NCBI RefSeq assembly: GCF_012726235.1
Contig: NZ_JAASAH010000002.1
Location: 372,001 to 436,000 of the forward strand
Source: Streptomyces sp. HNM0574
GTDB lineage: Bacteria > Actinomycetota > Actinomycetes > Streptomycetales > Streptomycetaceae
DNA: 64,000 bases
Direction: 5' to 3'
Shown: one piece after another, positions 16,279 through 23,782 of the stretch
How positions within the stretch are numbered: the first letter of the stretch is position 1
Layout of the letters: every line of letters starts with the position of its first letter
Notes under the pieces: generated by a model
Databases searched by the model: none
Told to the model about the DNA's origin: nothing
The model's input: only the letters and a program-made list of their open reading frames with translations
Translations under genes and position numbers: made by a program

Positions 16279-17159
16279 CCATCACCACGGACCCGAGAGG
16301 CTCGGGCGGAAGCGGCGTCCCCGGCCCGGCGGCACCCCCGGCCAGGGGCGGCATCGCACAGTCCGTCTCCGACTCGCTGATCATGGCCAAGCGGAACCTC
16401 ATCCGGATGGCACGCATCCCCGAGGTCGTGATCTTCGGCCTGATCCAGCCCGTCATGTTCGTGGTGCTCTTCAGCTACGTCTTCGGCGGCTCCATCACGC
16501 TCCCCGGAGCCGGGATCGACGCCGACAGCTACCGCGAGTTCCTGATGGCGGGCATCTTCGCGCAGACCGTCACCTTCGCCACCGCGGGAGCGGGCGCGGG
16601 TATCGCCGAGGACATGCACAAGGGCCTCGTGGACCGCTTCCGCTCACTGCCCATGGCCCGCGGCGCCGTCCTCACCGGTCGCACCCTCGCGGACCTCGCG
16701 CAGACCGCGCTCACCCTCGTCGTCCTCGCGGGCGTCGCCCTCCTCGTCGGCTGGCGCACGCACGAGAACGCGCTGAAGATCCTGGCCGGTTTCGGCCTGC
16801 TGCTGCTCCTCGGCTACGCCTTCACCTGGATCGGCGCGCTCATCGGCCTGACGGTGCGCACCCCGGAGGCGGCCACCTCGGGCGGCCTGATCTGGCTCTT
16901 CCCGCTGACGTTCATCTCCAACGCCTTCGTGCCCTCGCAGAACATGCCGTCGGTGCTGCGCCACATCGCCGACTGGAACCCCTTCAGCGCCACGGTGCAG
17001 GCCTGCCGCGAACTGTTCGGCAACATCCCGCCCGGCTATCCCGTGCCCGACGCCTGGCCGATGCAGCACCCGGCGATCGCCTCGCTGCTGTGGTCGCTCG
17101 TCATCATCGCCCTGTTCCGCACCCTCGCGGTCCGCAAGTACAAGTCCGCCGCCGCCTGA
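16275..17159 (+). CDS. DrrB-type ABC transporter permease
   Basis: This 294-residue ABC-2 membrane protein has six hydrophobic segments, beginning 'VVIFGLIQPVMFVVLFSYVFGG' (~55-76) and including 'ALTLVVLAGVALLVGW', 'LLLLLGYAFTWIGALIGLTV', 'GLIWLFPLTFISNAFVP' and 'ASLLWSLVIIALFRTLAV'. The ABC-2 signature region is 'NPFSATVQACRELF'. It pairs with the DrrA-type ATPase immediately upstream, overlapping by 4 nt with an excellent ribosome site, so the two are made in equal amounts. The substrate is unknown; homologues export antibiotics or glycolipids. It ends before a perfect palindromic terminator shared with greA. Confidence 0.94.
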   Translation: MTITTDPRGSGGSGVPGPAAPPARGGIAQSVSDSLIMAKRNLIRMARIPEVVIFGLIQPVMFVVLFSYVFGGSITLPGAGIDADSYREFLMAGIFAQTVTFATAGAGAGIAEDMHKGLVDRFRSLPMARGAVLTGRTLADLAQTALTLVVLAGVALLVGWRTHENALKILAGFGLLLLLGYAFTWIGALIGLTVRTPEAATSGGLIWLFPLTFISNAFVPSQNMPSVLRHIADWNPFSATVQACRELFGNIPPGYPVPDAWPMQHPAIASLLWSLVIIALFRTLAVRKYKSAAA

Positions 17160-17173
17160 CCCGCGCCCGCGGA

Positions 17174-17219
17174 ACGCGGGAGGGCCCCGCCGGAGATCTC
17201 CGGCGGGGCCCTCCCGCGT
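17174..17219. terminator. 46-bp perfect zero-loop palindrome, bidirectional terminator
   Basis: Bases 17174-17219 form an uninterrupted palindrome centred on AGATCT (23-bp arms, no spacer). It lies between the convergent ABC permease and greA, 15 bp after one stop and 53 bp after the other. It is almost certainly a shared terminator, and it would also extrude as a cruciform. Confidence 0.85.
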
Positions 17220-17271
17220 ATGTGCCCTTCCCGTACGGGCGGCTGCCTCGGCGCTCACGCGCCGGCGGCGC

Positions 17272-17769
17272 TCAGCTCCGGTACGGCTTGGCCTCCAGGA
17301 CGGTGACCGAGGCCATCTTGCCGTTCGGCAGCTCGTACTCGCACTCGTCACCGACCTTGTGGCCGTTCACGCCCGTGCCCAGCGGGGACTGCGGGGAGTA
17401 GGTCTCGATGTCCGCGCTCGCGTACTCGCGGGAGGCCAGCAGGAAGGTGATGGTGTCGTCCTCGTCGCCGTCGAACGCGACCGTGACGACCATGCCGGGC
17501 TCGACGATGCCGTCGTCCGCGGGCGCCTCACCCACCTTCGCGTTCAGCAGGAGCTGCTGGAGCTGACGCACGCGCAGCTCCTGCTTGCCCTGTTCCTCCT
17601 TGGCCGCGTGGTACCCGCCGTTCTCGCGGAGGTCACCCTCTTCGCGAGCCGCCTCGATCTTCTTGGAGATCTCCGTGCGTGCAGGACCCGACAGGTACTC
17701 CAGCTCGGCCTTGAGCTGGTCGTACGCCTCCTGGGTCAGCCAGGTGACGTTGTCGCTGGTCTGGGTCAC
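17272..17769 (-). CDS. greA: Transcription elongation factor GreA
   Basis: This 165-residue factor rescues backtracked RNA polymerase by stimulating transcript cleavage. The N-terminal coiled coil spans ~8-80 with the tip loop 'AAREEGDLRENGGYHAAKEEQ', carrying the acidic D/E pair that works in the polymerase secondary channel. The C-terminal FKBP-like domain contains 'YSPQSPLGTGVNGHKVGDECEYELPNG' in short segments. The N-terminal MTQTSDNVTWLTQEAYDQL matches actinobacterial GreA. GTG at 17769 has GAGGAG 6 nt upstream; the longer ORF to 17838 lacks one. A single-gene unit. Confidence 0.96.
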   Translation of the reverse strand: MTQTSDNVTWLTQEAYDQLKAELEYLSGPARTEISKKIEAAREEGDLRENGGYHAAKEEQGKQELRVRQLQQLLLNAKVGEAPADDGIVEPGMVVTVAFDGDEDDTITFLLASREYASADIETYSPQSPLGTGVNGHKVGDECEYELPNGKMASVTVLEAKPYRS

Positions 17770-17923
17770 AGGTGCTCCTCGTCGGTACTGGTTTTTCGGT
17801 ACGTGATCAGGTCGTGATACAAGCAACGCCCTACCCACAGGCTGCGCCTGTAAGGGCGGGCGGAAACTACGAGCCTAACAATTCCGGGGGAAAAGGGAAG
17901 AAGGTAAAGCGCTGGGCTACGAG

Positions 17924-18400
17924 TCAGTCACCGCTGGTGACTTCGCAGCCGACCAGCTCAGCACTGGTGGCGCGGGCGGTCGTCCGGACCGTCACGACGG
18001 AGTCGATCCGCTCCTCACCGCTCTTCACGCGCACGGCCTTCCGGCCGACCTCGGCGCCGCTCTCCTCCTGCGTCCGTAGGGTGCACACGCCCGACGCGTC
18101 CTTGTCCTTGCGGACTTCGAGATGGGCCTCGACGGCCTCGTCCGACACGACCTTGAACTTGATGAGTTCGCCGCTCACGCCCTGCGAGGAGATGTACCCG
18201 GCGCCGATCCAGGCGATCAACGCGACCATCAGCGCGCCCAGTACCGCACCGGTGATCTTCAGCCTGCGGTCCGTACGCGCCTCGTCACCGCGCGCGACCC
18301 GTCCGTACCGGCCCTCCGGCGGCACGGCCGCCCGCCCCGAACCGGCCGACCCCGCCGAGGGGTTGGCGGACGACGACGAACCGGTCCGCAGGTCAGCCAT
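17924..18400 (-). CDS. DUF4307 membrane protein
   Basis: This 158-residue protein has a disordered Ser/Pro/Gly N-terminus (~1-45), one transmembrane helix 'ITGAVLGALMVALIAWIGAGYI' (~49-70), and an extracytoplasmic ~85-residue beta-rich domain with 'ISSQGVSGELIKFKVVSDEAVEAH' and 'CTLRTQEESGAEVGRKAVRV'. The two cysteines ('VCTLR', 'VGCEV') may form a disulfide. DUF4307 genes typically lie divergent from mca in actinobacteria, exactly as here, which hints at a link to mycothiol or redox at the membrane. No biochemical function is known. Stop 17924, start ATG 18400. Confidence 0.88.
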   Translation of the reverse strand: MADLRTGSSSSANPSAGSAGSGRAAVPPEGRYGRVARGDEARTDRRLKITGAVLGALMVALIAWIGAGYISSQGVSGELIKFKVVSDEAVEAHLEVRKDKDASGVCTLRTQEESGAEVGRKAVRVKSGEERIDSVVTVRTTARATSAELVGCEVTSGD

Positions 18401-18497
18401 GGCGGGTCCTATCCAAGGGGTGGTCGGGAATACAACGCAGTGGTGATTCGGTCACTATAGAAGCCGCCTGCCGCGACGAGTGAACGAGGATCGAGTC
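18401..18497. promoter_or_regulatory. Divergent promoter region DUF4307 / mca
   Basis: The 97-bp gap holds a plus-strand TATAGA near 18457 that is a plausible -10 for mca, with ~30 nt to its TTG start. No clear -35 or inverted repeat was seen. Confidence 0.35.
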
Positions 18498-19376
18498 TTG
18501 ACTGAGCAGCTCCGACTGATGGCCGTGCACGCCCACCCCGACGACGAGTCGAGCAAGGGCGCGGCGACCATGGCCAAGTACGTGGACGAGGGGGTGGACG
18601 TGCTGGTCGCGACCTGCACGGGGGGCGAGCGCGGCTCCATCCTCAACCCGAAACTCAAGGGCGACACCTACATCGAGGAGAACATCCACGAGGTGCGCCG
18701 CAAGGAGATGGACGAGGCACGCGAGATCCTGGGCGTCAAGCAGTCCTGGCTCGGCTTCGTCGACTCCGGCCTGCCCGAGGGCGACCCGCTGCCGCCGCTG
18801 CCCGAGGGCTGCTTCGCGCTCCAGGACGTCGACGAGGCGGCCGGTGCGCTGGTGAAGCTGATCCGCGAGTTCCGCCCGCACGTCGTCACGACGTACGACG
18901 AGAACGGCGGGTACCCGCACCCGGACCACATCATGACCCACAAGATCTCCATGGTCGCCTTCGATCACGCGGCGGACACGGAGAAGTACCCGGAGTCCGA
19001 GTTCGGGCCCGCCTGGCAGCCGCAGAAGCTGTACTACAACCAGGGCTTCAACCGCTCCCGCACCGAGGCGCTGCACAACGCGCTGCTGGACGCCGGCATG
19101 GACTCGCCGTACGGCGACTGGCTGGAGCGCTGGGAGAAGATGGGCATCCACGAGCGCACCCTCACCACCTACGTGCCCTGCGGCGACCACTTCGAGATCC
19201 GCGACAAGGCACTGATCGCGCACGCGACGCAGATCGACCCCGAGGGCGGCTGGTTCCGCATCCCGCTGGAGTTCCAGCGGAAGGTCTGGCCGACGGAGGA
19301 GTACGAGCTCGCCAAGTCGCTCGTCGAGACCTCCCTCCCCGAGGACGACCTCTTCGCAGGCATCCGGGACAATTGA
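18498..19376 (+). CDS. mca: Mycothiol S-conjugate amidase
   Basis: This 292-residue LmbE-like zinc amidase cleaves mycothiol S-conjugates into a mercapturic acid for export and glucosaminyl-inositol for reuse. Zinc ligands are seen in 'VHAHPDDESSKG' (His/Asp-Asp) and 'GGYPHPDHIMTH' (His). 'TCTGGERGSILNPKL' is typical of the family. The TTG at 18498 is preferred over GTG 18480: GAGGA lies 8 nt upstream and the protein then begins TEQLRLMAVHAHP, as in known Mca proteins. C-terminal 'EEYELAKSLVETSLPEDDLFAGIRD' matches full-length homologues. Followed within 14 nt by a small membrane protein gene, probably cotranscribed. Confidence 0.95.
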   Translation: MTEQLRLMAVHAHPDDESSKGAATMAKYVDEGVDVLVATCTGGERGSILNPKLKGDTYIEENIHEVRRKEMDEAREILGVKQSWLGFVDSGLPEGDPLPPLPEGCFALQDVDEAAGALVKLIREFRPHVVTTYDENGGYPHPDHIMTHKISMVAFDHAADTEKYPESEFGPAWQPQKLYYNQGFNRSRTEALHNALLDAGMDSPYGDWLERWEKMGIHERTLTTYVPCGDHFEIRDKALIAHATQIDPEGGWFRIPLEFQRKVWPTEEYELAKSLVETSLPEDDLFAGIRDN

Positions 19377-19389
19377 CGGCATGGATGCC

Positions 19390-19734
19390 ATGAGCGCGAC
19401 GCAGACGACCGCCTACCAGCTCCTTCCCCTGGCGAAGGAGCTGGATGAGAACAAGGTCACGCCCGGCGTTCTCGGCTTCGCGGTCTTCGCCGTGATGGGT
19501 GTCGCGGTGTGGATGCTGATGAAGTCGATGAACCGCCACATGGGCAAGGTCGACTTCACCGAGCCGGCCCCCGCGACGGGCCCCGGCTCCGCCACCGAGG
19601 CGGCCACCGCCGAGCGGACCGAGGAGTCCGCCCCCGGCAAGGCCGAGCGGACGGCGGACGAGGCCACGCCGGACGCGAAGCAGTCCGACGCGAAGGAGCC
19701 CGGGGCCGACGGCAAGGCCGGCCCCGGAGCCTGA
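19390..19734 (+). CDS. Small single-pass membrane protein with disordered tail
   Basis: Of 114 residues (117 if begun at ATG 19381), the protein has one transmembrane helix 'PGVLGFAVFAVMGVAVWMLM' (~27-46) followed by a basic residue cluster and 'MGKVDFTEP'. The remaining ~60 residues are Ala/Glu/Lys/Pro rich and probably disordered. It follows mca by 14 nt on the same strand, a gene pair common in Streptomyces. Nothing identifies a function. ATG 19390 was preferred because translation from 19381 adds only MDA; both are possible. Confidence 0.75.
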   Translation: MSATQTTAYQLLPLAKELDENKVTPGVLGFAVFAVMGVAVWMLMKSMNRHMGKVDFTEPAPATGPGSATEAATAERTEESAPGKAERTADEATPDAKQSDAKEPGADGKAGPGA

Positions 19735-19753
19735 CCCGGCCGGGCCGTACGGA

Positions 19754-19793
19754 CGCCGCAGGAACCCCGTACGAACCCGCCGCAGGAACCCCG
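19754..19793. repeat. 16-bp direct repeat upstream of msrA
   Basis: CGCCGCAGGAACCCCG occurs at 19754-19769 and again at 19778-19793, a 24-bp period, in the untranslated gap before msrA. Role unknown. It could be a regulator site or replication slippage. Confidence 0.6.
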
Positions 19794-19854
19794 CCGTACG
19801 GCACGGCCGCGTGAACCGGCCGGTACGGCGGGCACGAACCGACAGGAGAACCCC

Positions 19855-20517
19855 ATGCTGTTCGGCCGCCACCTCAACCAGCTGCCCACGCCCGAGGAGG
19901 CCCTCAAGGGCCGCCCGGAGCGCGCGTACGCGGTGCCCGAGCGGCACACCGTCCTCGGTAACCCGCTGCTCGGCCCGTACCCGGAGGGCCTGGAGGTGGC
20001 GGACGTCGGCATGGGGTGCTTCTGGGGCGCGGAGCGGATCTTCTGGCAGGCCGAGGGCGTGTGGACCACGCTCGTCGGCTACCAGGGCGGGATCACGCCC
20101 AACCCGACCTACGAGGAGGCCTGTTCGGGCCTGACGGGTCACACCGAGGCGGTCCGCGTCGTCTTCGACCCGTCGAAGATCAGCTACGCCTCGCTGCTCA
20201 AGCTGTTCTGGGAGAGCCACGACCCGACCCAGGGCTTCCGCCAGGGCAACGACCGCGGTACGCAGTACCGTTCGGCGATCTACACCCACTCCCCCGAGCA
20301 GCAGCGCACCGCCGAGGCGTCCCGCGACGACTACCAGCGCGCCCTCACCGCCTCCGGCCACGGCACCATCACCACGGAGATCCTCCCCGCCGAGGACCGC
20401 CCCTTCTACCCCGCCGAGACCTACCACCAGCAGTACCTGGACAAGAACCCGGCAGGCTACTGCGGCATCGGCGGCACGGGCGTCTCCTGCCCGGTGGGCA
20501 TCGCCCCGGCGGAGTGA
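19855..20517 (+). CDS. msrA: Peptide-methionine (S)-S-oxide reductase
   Basis: This 220-residue repair enzyme reduces the S-epimer of methionine sulfoxide using thioredoxin. The catalytic motif is '[12 protein letters not shown]' (Cys ~54). '[27 protein letters not shown]' (split in short blocks, ~75-102) and '[10 protein letters not shown]'-like '[18 protein letters not shown]' are family signatures. C-terminal '[16 protein letters not shown]' supplies resolving cysteines. The ~45-residue N-terminal extension '[18 protein letters not shown]' is usual in actinobacterial MsrA. GACAGGAG at 19842-19849 is the ribosome site. A terminator follows. Confidence 0.95.
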   Translation: MLFGRHLNQLPTPEEALKGRPERAYAVPERHTVLGNPLLGPYPEGLEVADVGMGCFWGAERIFWQAEGVWTTLVGYQGGITPNPTYEEACSGLTGHTEAVRVVFDPSKISYASLLKLFWESHDPTQGFRQGNDRGTQYRSAIYTHSPEQQRTAEASRDDYQRALTASGHGTITTEILPAEDRPFYPAETYHQQYLDKNPAGYCGIGGTGVSCPVGIAPAE

Positions 20518-20536
20518 GCCTCCCGCACACCCCGTG

Positions 20537-20576
20537 AGCGGGCCCCGTCGCCGTAGGTGCGGTGACGGGGCCCGCT
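20537..20576. terminator. Bidirectional terminator msrA / DUF397
   Basis: AGCGGGCCCCGTC (20537-20549) pairs with GACGGGGCCCGCT (20564-20576), with further C-G pairs inward. It lies between the convergent msrA and DUF397 genes. Confidence 0.8.
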
Positions 20577-20581
20577 GGGGC

Positions 20582-20785
20582 TCAGCCCCTGAAGCCGTCC
20601 CCCCGCACCGCGGAGACGAACGACGACCACGCGTCAGCGGAGAAGCTGAGCGGCGCCCGGGAGAGGTCCTTACTGTCCCGGACGGGAACGCTGCCGCCGG
20701 ACGCCAGAACCGGGGCCCACTCGACGCACTGGCCCCCCTCGCCGTCGCTGTAGCTGGACTTGATCCACTCGTGCTTGCCGTTCAT
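20582..20785 (-). CDS. DUF397 protein
   Basis: This protein of about 67 residues has the DUF397 signatures 'WIKSSYSDGEGGQCVEWAP' and 'VPVRDSKDLSRAPLSFSADAWSSFV'. DUF397 proteins are small partners of XRE regulators in Streptomyces and often come in multiple copies; some (such as BldB-associated AbaA-like clusters) influence development and antibiotics. Its strand is opposite to the XRE-TPR gene at 20914, so the two are divergent. ATG 20785 is used; MTM at 20791 is two codons longer. Confidence 0.85.
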   Translation of the reverse strand: MNGKHEWIKSSYSDGEGGQCVEWAPVLASGGSVPVRDSKDLSRAPLSFSADAWSSFVSAVRGDGFRG

Positions 20786-20913
20786 GGTCATCCTTGATGC
20801 GGTTGAGGTGAGCCACTGACTCGTACGGGCTCAGCGAGCATGCCCGCGCGCGAACGGGAACACCTGCGTCCGGCGTAGCGTGGGGCGTACGTCCAGTTGG
20901 CGGAGGTGCGCGC

Positions 20914-22134
20914 GTGTACCACGATCACGAGACCATCGGTGACCGGATCGGGCGGCTGCGGGAGCGACGCGGGCTCACGCAGGAGCAGTTGGCGGAGCGG
21001 GCCGGTCTGTGTGTGGACACCGTGCGGAAGCTGGAGCAGGGGCGGCGGCTGACGGCCCGGCTCGCCACCCTCAACCGGTTCGCGCACGCCCTCGACGTGG
21101 AGACGTCCCTGCTCATCGGCCAGCCCGCGACCTTCGAAGCCCGGCGCGACGACGGCGACTCCCCGTCCGTTCTGGCCCTGCGCCGGGCCGTCTCACCCGT
21201 CGGCGATCTCCTCCCGGACGAGCCGGACCCCGAAGACCCGCCTTCCCTCGGGGCGTTGCAGGACGCGTTGCGTTCCACCGAGGGAATCCGGCGCGACGGG
21301 CGGCTCGGGGCCGTCGGGAGCGTGCTCCCGCAGTTGATCAACGACGCCCGCGCGGCCGCGCGTTCGCTGCACGGCGCGGAACGGCGGGCCGCACACGCCG
21401 TGCTGGCCGAGGCGTATCAGGTCGTGGCGACGACCCTCACCGCTCTCGGCAAGGAGGACGCGGCATTCACGGCGATGGAACGCGCCACGGAAGCGTCCCG
21501 GAATTCCGATGACCCCCGGCTGGAAACCGTCGGCGCCTCCACTCTCGCCTGGATCTTCACCAAGCAGGGCCGCCTGGAGGAGGCGCGGTACCTCGCTCTC
21601 CGGTACGCGGACGCGAAAGAACCCGGATTCCGTTCCGATCCGGCCGACGTGTCCCTGTGGGGAATTCTCCTCCTCCGCGCGGCGACGGCCACCGTCCGTC
21701 AGGGAGAACAGCAGCACGACCGCGTGAAAGAACTGTTGCGGATGGCCACAGCCGCGGCGGCGGCCATCGGAACGGACCGCCTCGATTACGCGACCCCTTT
21801 CGGACCGGCGAACGCCGGGGTGGCGAACGTCAACTTTCTGGTGGAGATGGCGAAAAGCGAGGAGGCCGTCGCCTCGGCCCGTTCCGTTCCCTCCCTGCAC
21901 TCGCTGCCGCCCACATGGCGGGCCCGCTTCCACCTCGACCGGGCCCTCGCCCACACGGACCTGGGGCAGGACGACCGGGCCACGCGCGCGCTCCTGCTCG
22001 CCGAACAGGACGCCCCCGAGTGGATGCGCTACCACGGGACGGCCCGTCGCCTGGTGACCGAGCTGCGGAGCCGGGAGCGCCGGCGCGCCTCCCCCGTCAC
22101 GGAGCTCGCGGACCGGCTCGCGCTGGACGGCTAG
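20914..22134 (+). CDS. XRE-family regulator with C-terminal TPR-like domain
   Basis: This 406-residue regulator begins with a Cro/C1 helix-turn-helix (~7-60: 'IGDRIGRLRERRGLTQEQLA' then 'VDTVRKLEQGRR'). A linker (~75-125, Asp/Pro rich) leads to an all-helical region with repeated ~35-residue units ('AHAVLAEAYQVVATTLTALG', 'LAWIFTKQGRLEEARYLALR', 'FHLDRALAHTDLGQDDRATR') typical of TPR sensor domains. Such proteins can bind peptides or partners. GGAGG lies 8 nt before the GTG. Its 3' third (21640-21860) has visibly lower G+C and more AT-ended codons than neighbours, possibly a sign of transfer. It is divergent from a DUF397 gene. Confidence 0.88.
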   Translation: MYHDHETIGDRIGRLRERRGLTQEQLAERAGLCVDTVRKLEQGRRLTARLATLNRFAHALDVETSLLIGQPATFEARRDDGDSPSVLALRRAVSPVGDLLPDEPDPEDPPSLGALQDALRSTEGIRRDGRLGAVGSVLPQLINDARAAARSLHGAERRAAHAVLAEAYQVVATTLTALGKEDAAFTAMERATEASRNSDDPRLETVGASTLAWIFTKQGRLEEARYLALRYADAKEPGFRSDPADVSLWGILLLRAATATVRQGEQQHDRVKELLRMATAAAAAIGTDRLDYATPFGPANAGVANVNFLVEMAKSEEAVASARSVPSLHSLPPTWRARFHLDRALAHTDLGQDDRATRALLLAEQDAPEWMRYHGTARRLVTELRSRERRRASPVTELADRLALDG

Positions 22135-22214
22135 GACGCGGCGTCCCACCCGCCCGCGAATGTGGCACAGGGCGTCGCTGTTTTCCTGCTCCCTGATTCC
22201 GTAGTTTCGCCGCC

Positions 22215-22328
22215 ATGAAGGAGCGCGCACAAAAACGCATGACGCTGCGGACGTACCGCGTCCGGGCTGACGGCACCCGGACCGAAAGGGGCCCGACCCG
22301 CGAATTCACCGCCAGGCAAGGACGATGA
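22215..22328 (+). CDS. Possible 37-residue ORF
   Basis: ATG 22215 opens a short basic frame (MKERAQKRMTLRTYRVRADG ... EFTARQGR) with a mostly G/C third position. Its stop overlaps an ATG at 22325 as ATGA. A second start (MTLRTYRV, 22239) has AAGGAG too far upstream. Short 'LRTYRV.ADGTRTE'-like proteins occur beside XRE regulators in actinomycetes, but this is a weak call. Confidence 0.3.
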   Translation: MKERAQKRMTLRTYRVRADGTRTERGPTREFTARQGR

Positions 22329-22460
22329 ACACTCGCGCACGCCAGAATGACGCCCCCGCATTCCGCCGCCCCTTCGGGCCCGACGGAATGCAGTGCATCG
22401 TCCCGGGCTGTATCCGGCGCTCCAACTCTCCTCCCCCGGTGATGAGTTGTGGGGCTTGCC

Positions 22461-22622
22461 GTGACCTGGCAAGTCGGCCTGTGCTGGTTCTGTCACTGCG
22501 TCGACCAGTGGGTGCAGTGGATCGGGCACGTCTCCGCGCCGTCGGGGGACGGGCACGTCTACGCCTGCGGGCCGTGCGTGCGGCGGCAGCGGGGTCGAAC
22601 ACCCCTTTCCCCGGAAGAGTGA
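22461..22622 (+). CDS. Small zinc-finger-like cysteine-rich protein
   Basis: This 53-residue protein has two Cys clusters, 'LCWFCHCVDQWVQW' and 'YACGPCVRRQRG', spaced as in a treble-clef or short zinc ribbon (CxxCxC ... CxxC). Third-position G/C is almost universal in this frame and drops at its stop, which supports coding. GTG 22461 or GTG 22449 (adds MGLA) could be the start. No strong ribosome site was seen. It lies downstream of an XRE-TPR regulator. Binding of zinc, and a regulatory partner role, are inferred. Confidence 0.55.
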   Translation: MTWQVGLCWFCHCVDQWVQWIGHVSAPSGDGHVYACGPCVRRQRGRTPLSPEE

Positions 22623-22804
22623 ATTTGCTGCAACTATCGGCCAGTACAGGGGCAGTTGGCCGGATATCTGTTGTCCGGGACGCATTGACGGGGAACCCTC
22701 GCTGGTCGGCGCGTGCGCCGGAGTCCCGGGGTTTTCCGGGGTGTTCGTGGTTCCGTCCACGGTGATCGGGCCGGGGCGGTGGGACAGACGAGGAGAGTGG
22801 ATTC

Positions 22805-23281
22805 GTGCGCAGGGTGATGAGCGGGAAGGCCGTGGGGCGGACGGTCGCGGCGCTGGCGGGGGCGCTGGTGCTGGCGGCCTCGGGGGTGTCGGCGCAGGCC
22901 GCGCCGGCGGTCACCGGAGCGACGGCTCCCGCCGCGGCCCCTGCCCCGGCGACGGCCGGAACGGTCATCGACAGCACCGACGCCTCCTTCGACCGCGAGG
23001 TGGTCCAGTCGGACAAGCCGGTTCTGGTGTCCTTCTGCGCCGAGTGGGCAGAGCAGTGCCGGATGCTCGACCCGGTCCTGCGGGACGTGGCCGGGGACTA
23101 CGCGGGCCGCGCGAAGGTCGTCCGGCACGACATCGACCGGGAGCCGGAAACGCACCCCAAGTACGACGTCACCGCCGTCCCGACCCTGAACGTGTTCAAG
23201 AACGGCCAGATCGTCGCCACCCGCATCGGCCCGTCCGGCAAGGCCGACGTCGTCAAGCTGCTGAACCGCGCCGGAGTCTGA
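22805..23281 (+). CDS. Exported thioredoxin-like protein with atypical active site
   Basis: This 158-residue protein has an N-terminal signal sequence ('GRTVAALAGALVLAASGVSAQAA', ~11-33) and a Pro/Ala linker to ~50. The thioredoxin fold (~52-158) has 'KPVLVSFCAEWAEQCRMLDPVL' in the active-site position and 'YDVTAVPTLNVFKNG' with the conserved cis-Pro. Canonical thioredoxin reads F-W-A-E-W-C-G-P-C. Here the first catalytic Cys is Ala, Gly-Pro is Glu-Gln, and a new Cys replaces the first Trp. Classical dithiol chemistry is therefore unlikely unless the shifted Cys can pair. AGGAG lies 10 nt before the GTG. It may be a chaperone-like or monothiol protein. Confidence 0.85.
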   Translation: MRRVMSGKAVGRTVAALAGALVLAASGVSAQAAPAVTGATAPAAAPAPATAGTVIDSTDASFDREVVQSDKPVLVSFCAEWAEQCRMLDPVLRDVAGDYAGRAKVVRHDIDREPETHPKYDVTAVPTLNVFKNGQIVATRIGPSGKADVVKLLNRAGV

Positions 23282-23303
23282 GCACCGTCGAACCCGCGGC
23301 CGC

Positions 23304-23702
23304 TCAACGGCCCTCGCGCGCCCGCGGGTTCGGCGGCCCGCCCGCCGCGAGCGCGGCGCGGAAGCTCCCGGCCTTCGCGGCCGGGTCGTAGTCCGGGCCG
23401 ACGCCCTCGACGAGCACCACGTCCCCCTCGATGTGGCGGGTGCGCAGTGGCACCAGCGCCTGGTACGCGGGCGACTCGTACCAGGCGCGGGCCGCGTCGA
23501 GGCCGGGGAAGGCGATCAGCACGAGCGCCCCGGGGACGGCGCCCTCGCGGACCTCCTGCCGGCCGCCGTGTGTGAGGAAGCGGCCGCCGTACGGGTCGAG
23601 GGTGGCCTGGATGCGTTCGACGTAGGCGATGAGGTCCGGGTGCGGCGCCGCGGGGCGCAGGTGGCCGATCGCGTACGCGGGGGACGTGGACGGTCCGGGC
23701 AT
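23304..23702 (-). CDS. DUF1330 family protein
   Basis: This 132-residue dimeric alpha/beta-barrel fold protein contains 'YAIGHLRPAAPHPDLIAYVERIQATLDPYGGRFL' (in blocks) and 'LVLIAFPGLDAARAWYESPAYQAL', the DUF1330 signatures. The family is related to stress-response antibiotic biosynthesis monooxygenase-like folds; specific chemistry is unknown. ATG 23702 has GGAGGAG 5-11 nt upstream. It is transcribed convergently with the thioredoxin-like gene, and the two stops are 22 bp apart with no hairpin, so some read-through is possible. Confidence 0.85.
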   Translation of the reverse strand: MPGPSTSPAYAIGHLRPAAPHPDLIAYVERIQATLDPYGGRFLTHGGRQEVREGAVPGALVLIAFPGLDAARAWYESPAYQALVPLRTRHIEGDVVLVEGVGPDYDPAAKAGSFRAALAAGGPPNPRAREGR

Positions 23703-23782
23703 GGCAACTCCTCCGTCGGGCGGGGCAGTTCAACGGGAACGATGCTGCCCCGGACCGCCGCCGTGCGCGATGACCCGTGAGG

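Larger units (their letters stand above)
22135..22804. other. Intergenic stretch with small candidate ORFs
   Basis: About 670 bp of lower G+C than its surroundings between the XRE-TPR gene and a thioredoxin-like gene. Three overlapping short frames are visible (22215-22328, 22325 onward, 22461-22622). Only the last has strong codon bias. The final ~180 bp (22625-22804) holds the promoter of the thioredoxin-like gene and no coding signal. Confidence 0.5.

Noticed and set aside
22325..22765. 146-codon ORF with good AAGGA ribosome site and a few cysteines
   Set aside because: Its third-position G/C collapses after ~22430 where the 22461-22622 frame becomes strongly biased. At most a short peptide is coded.
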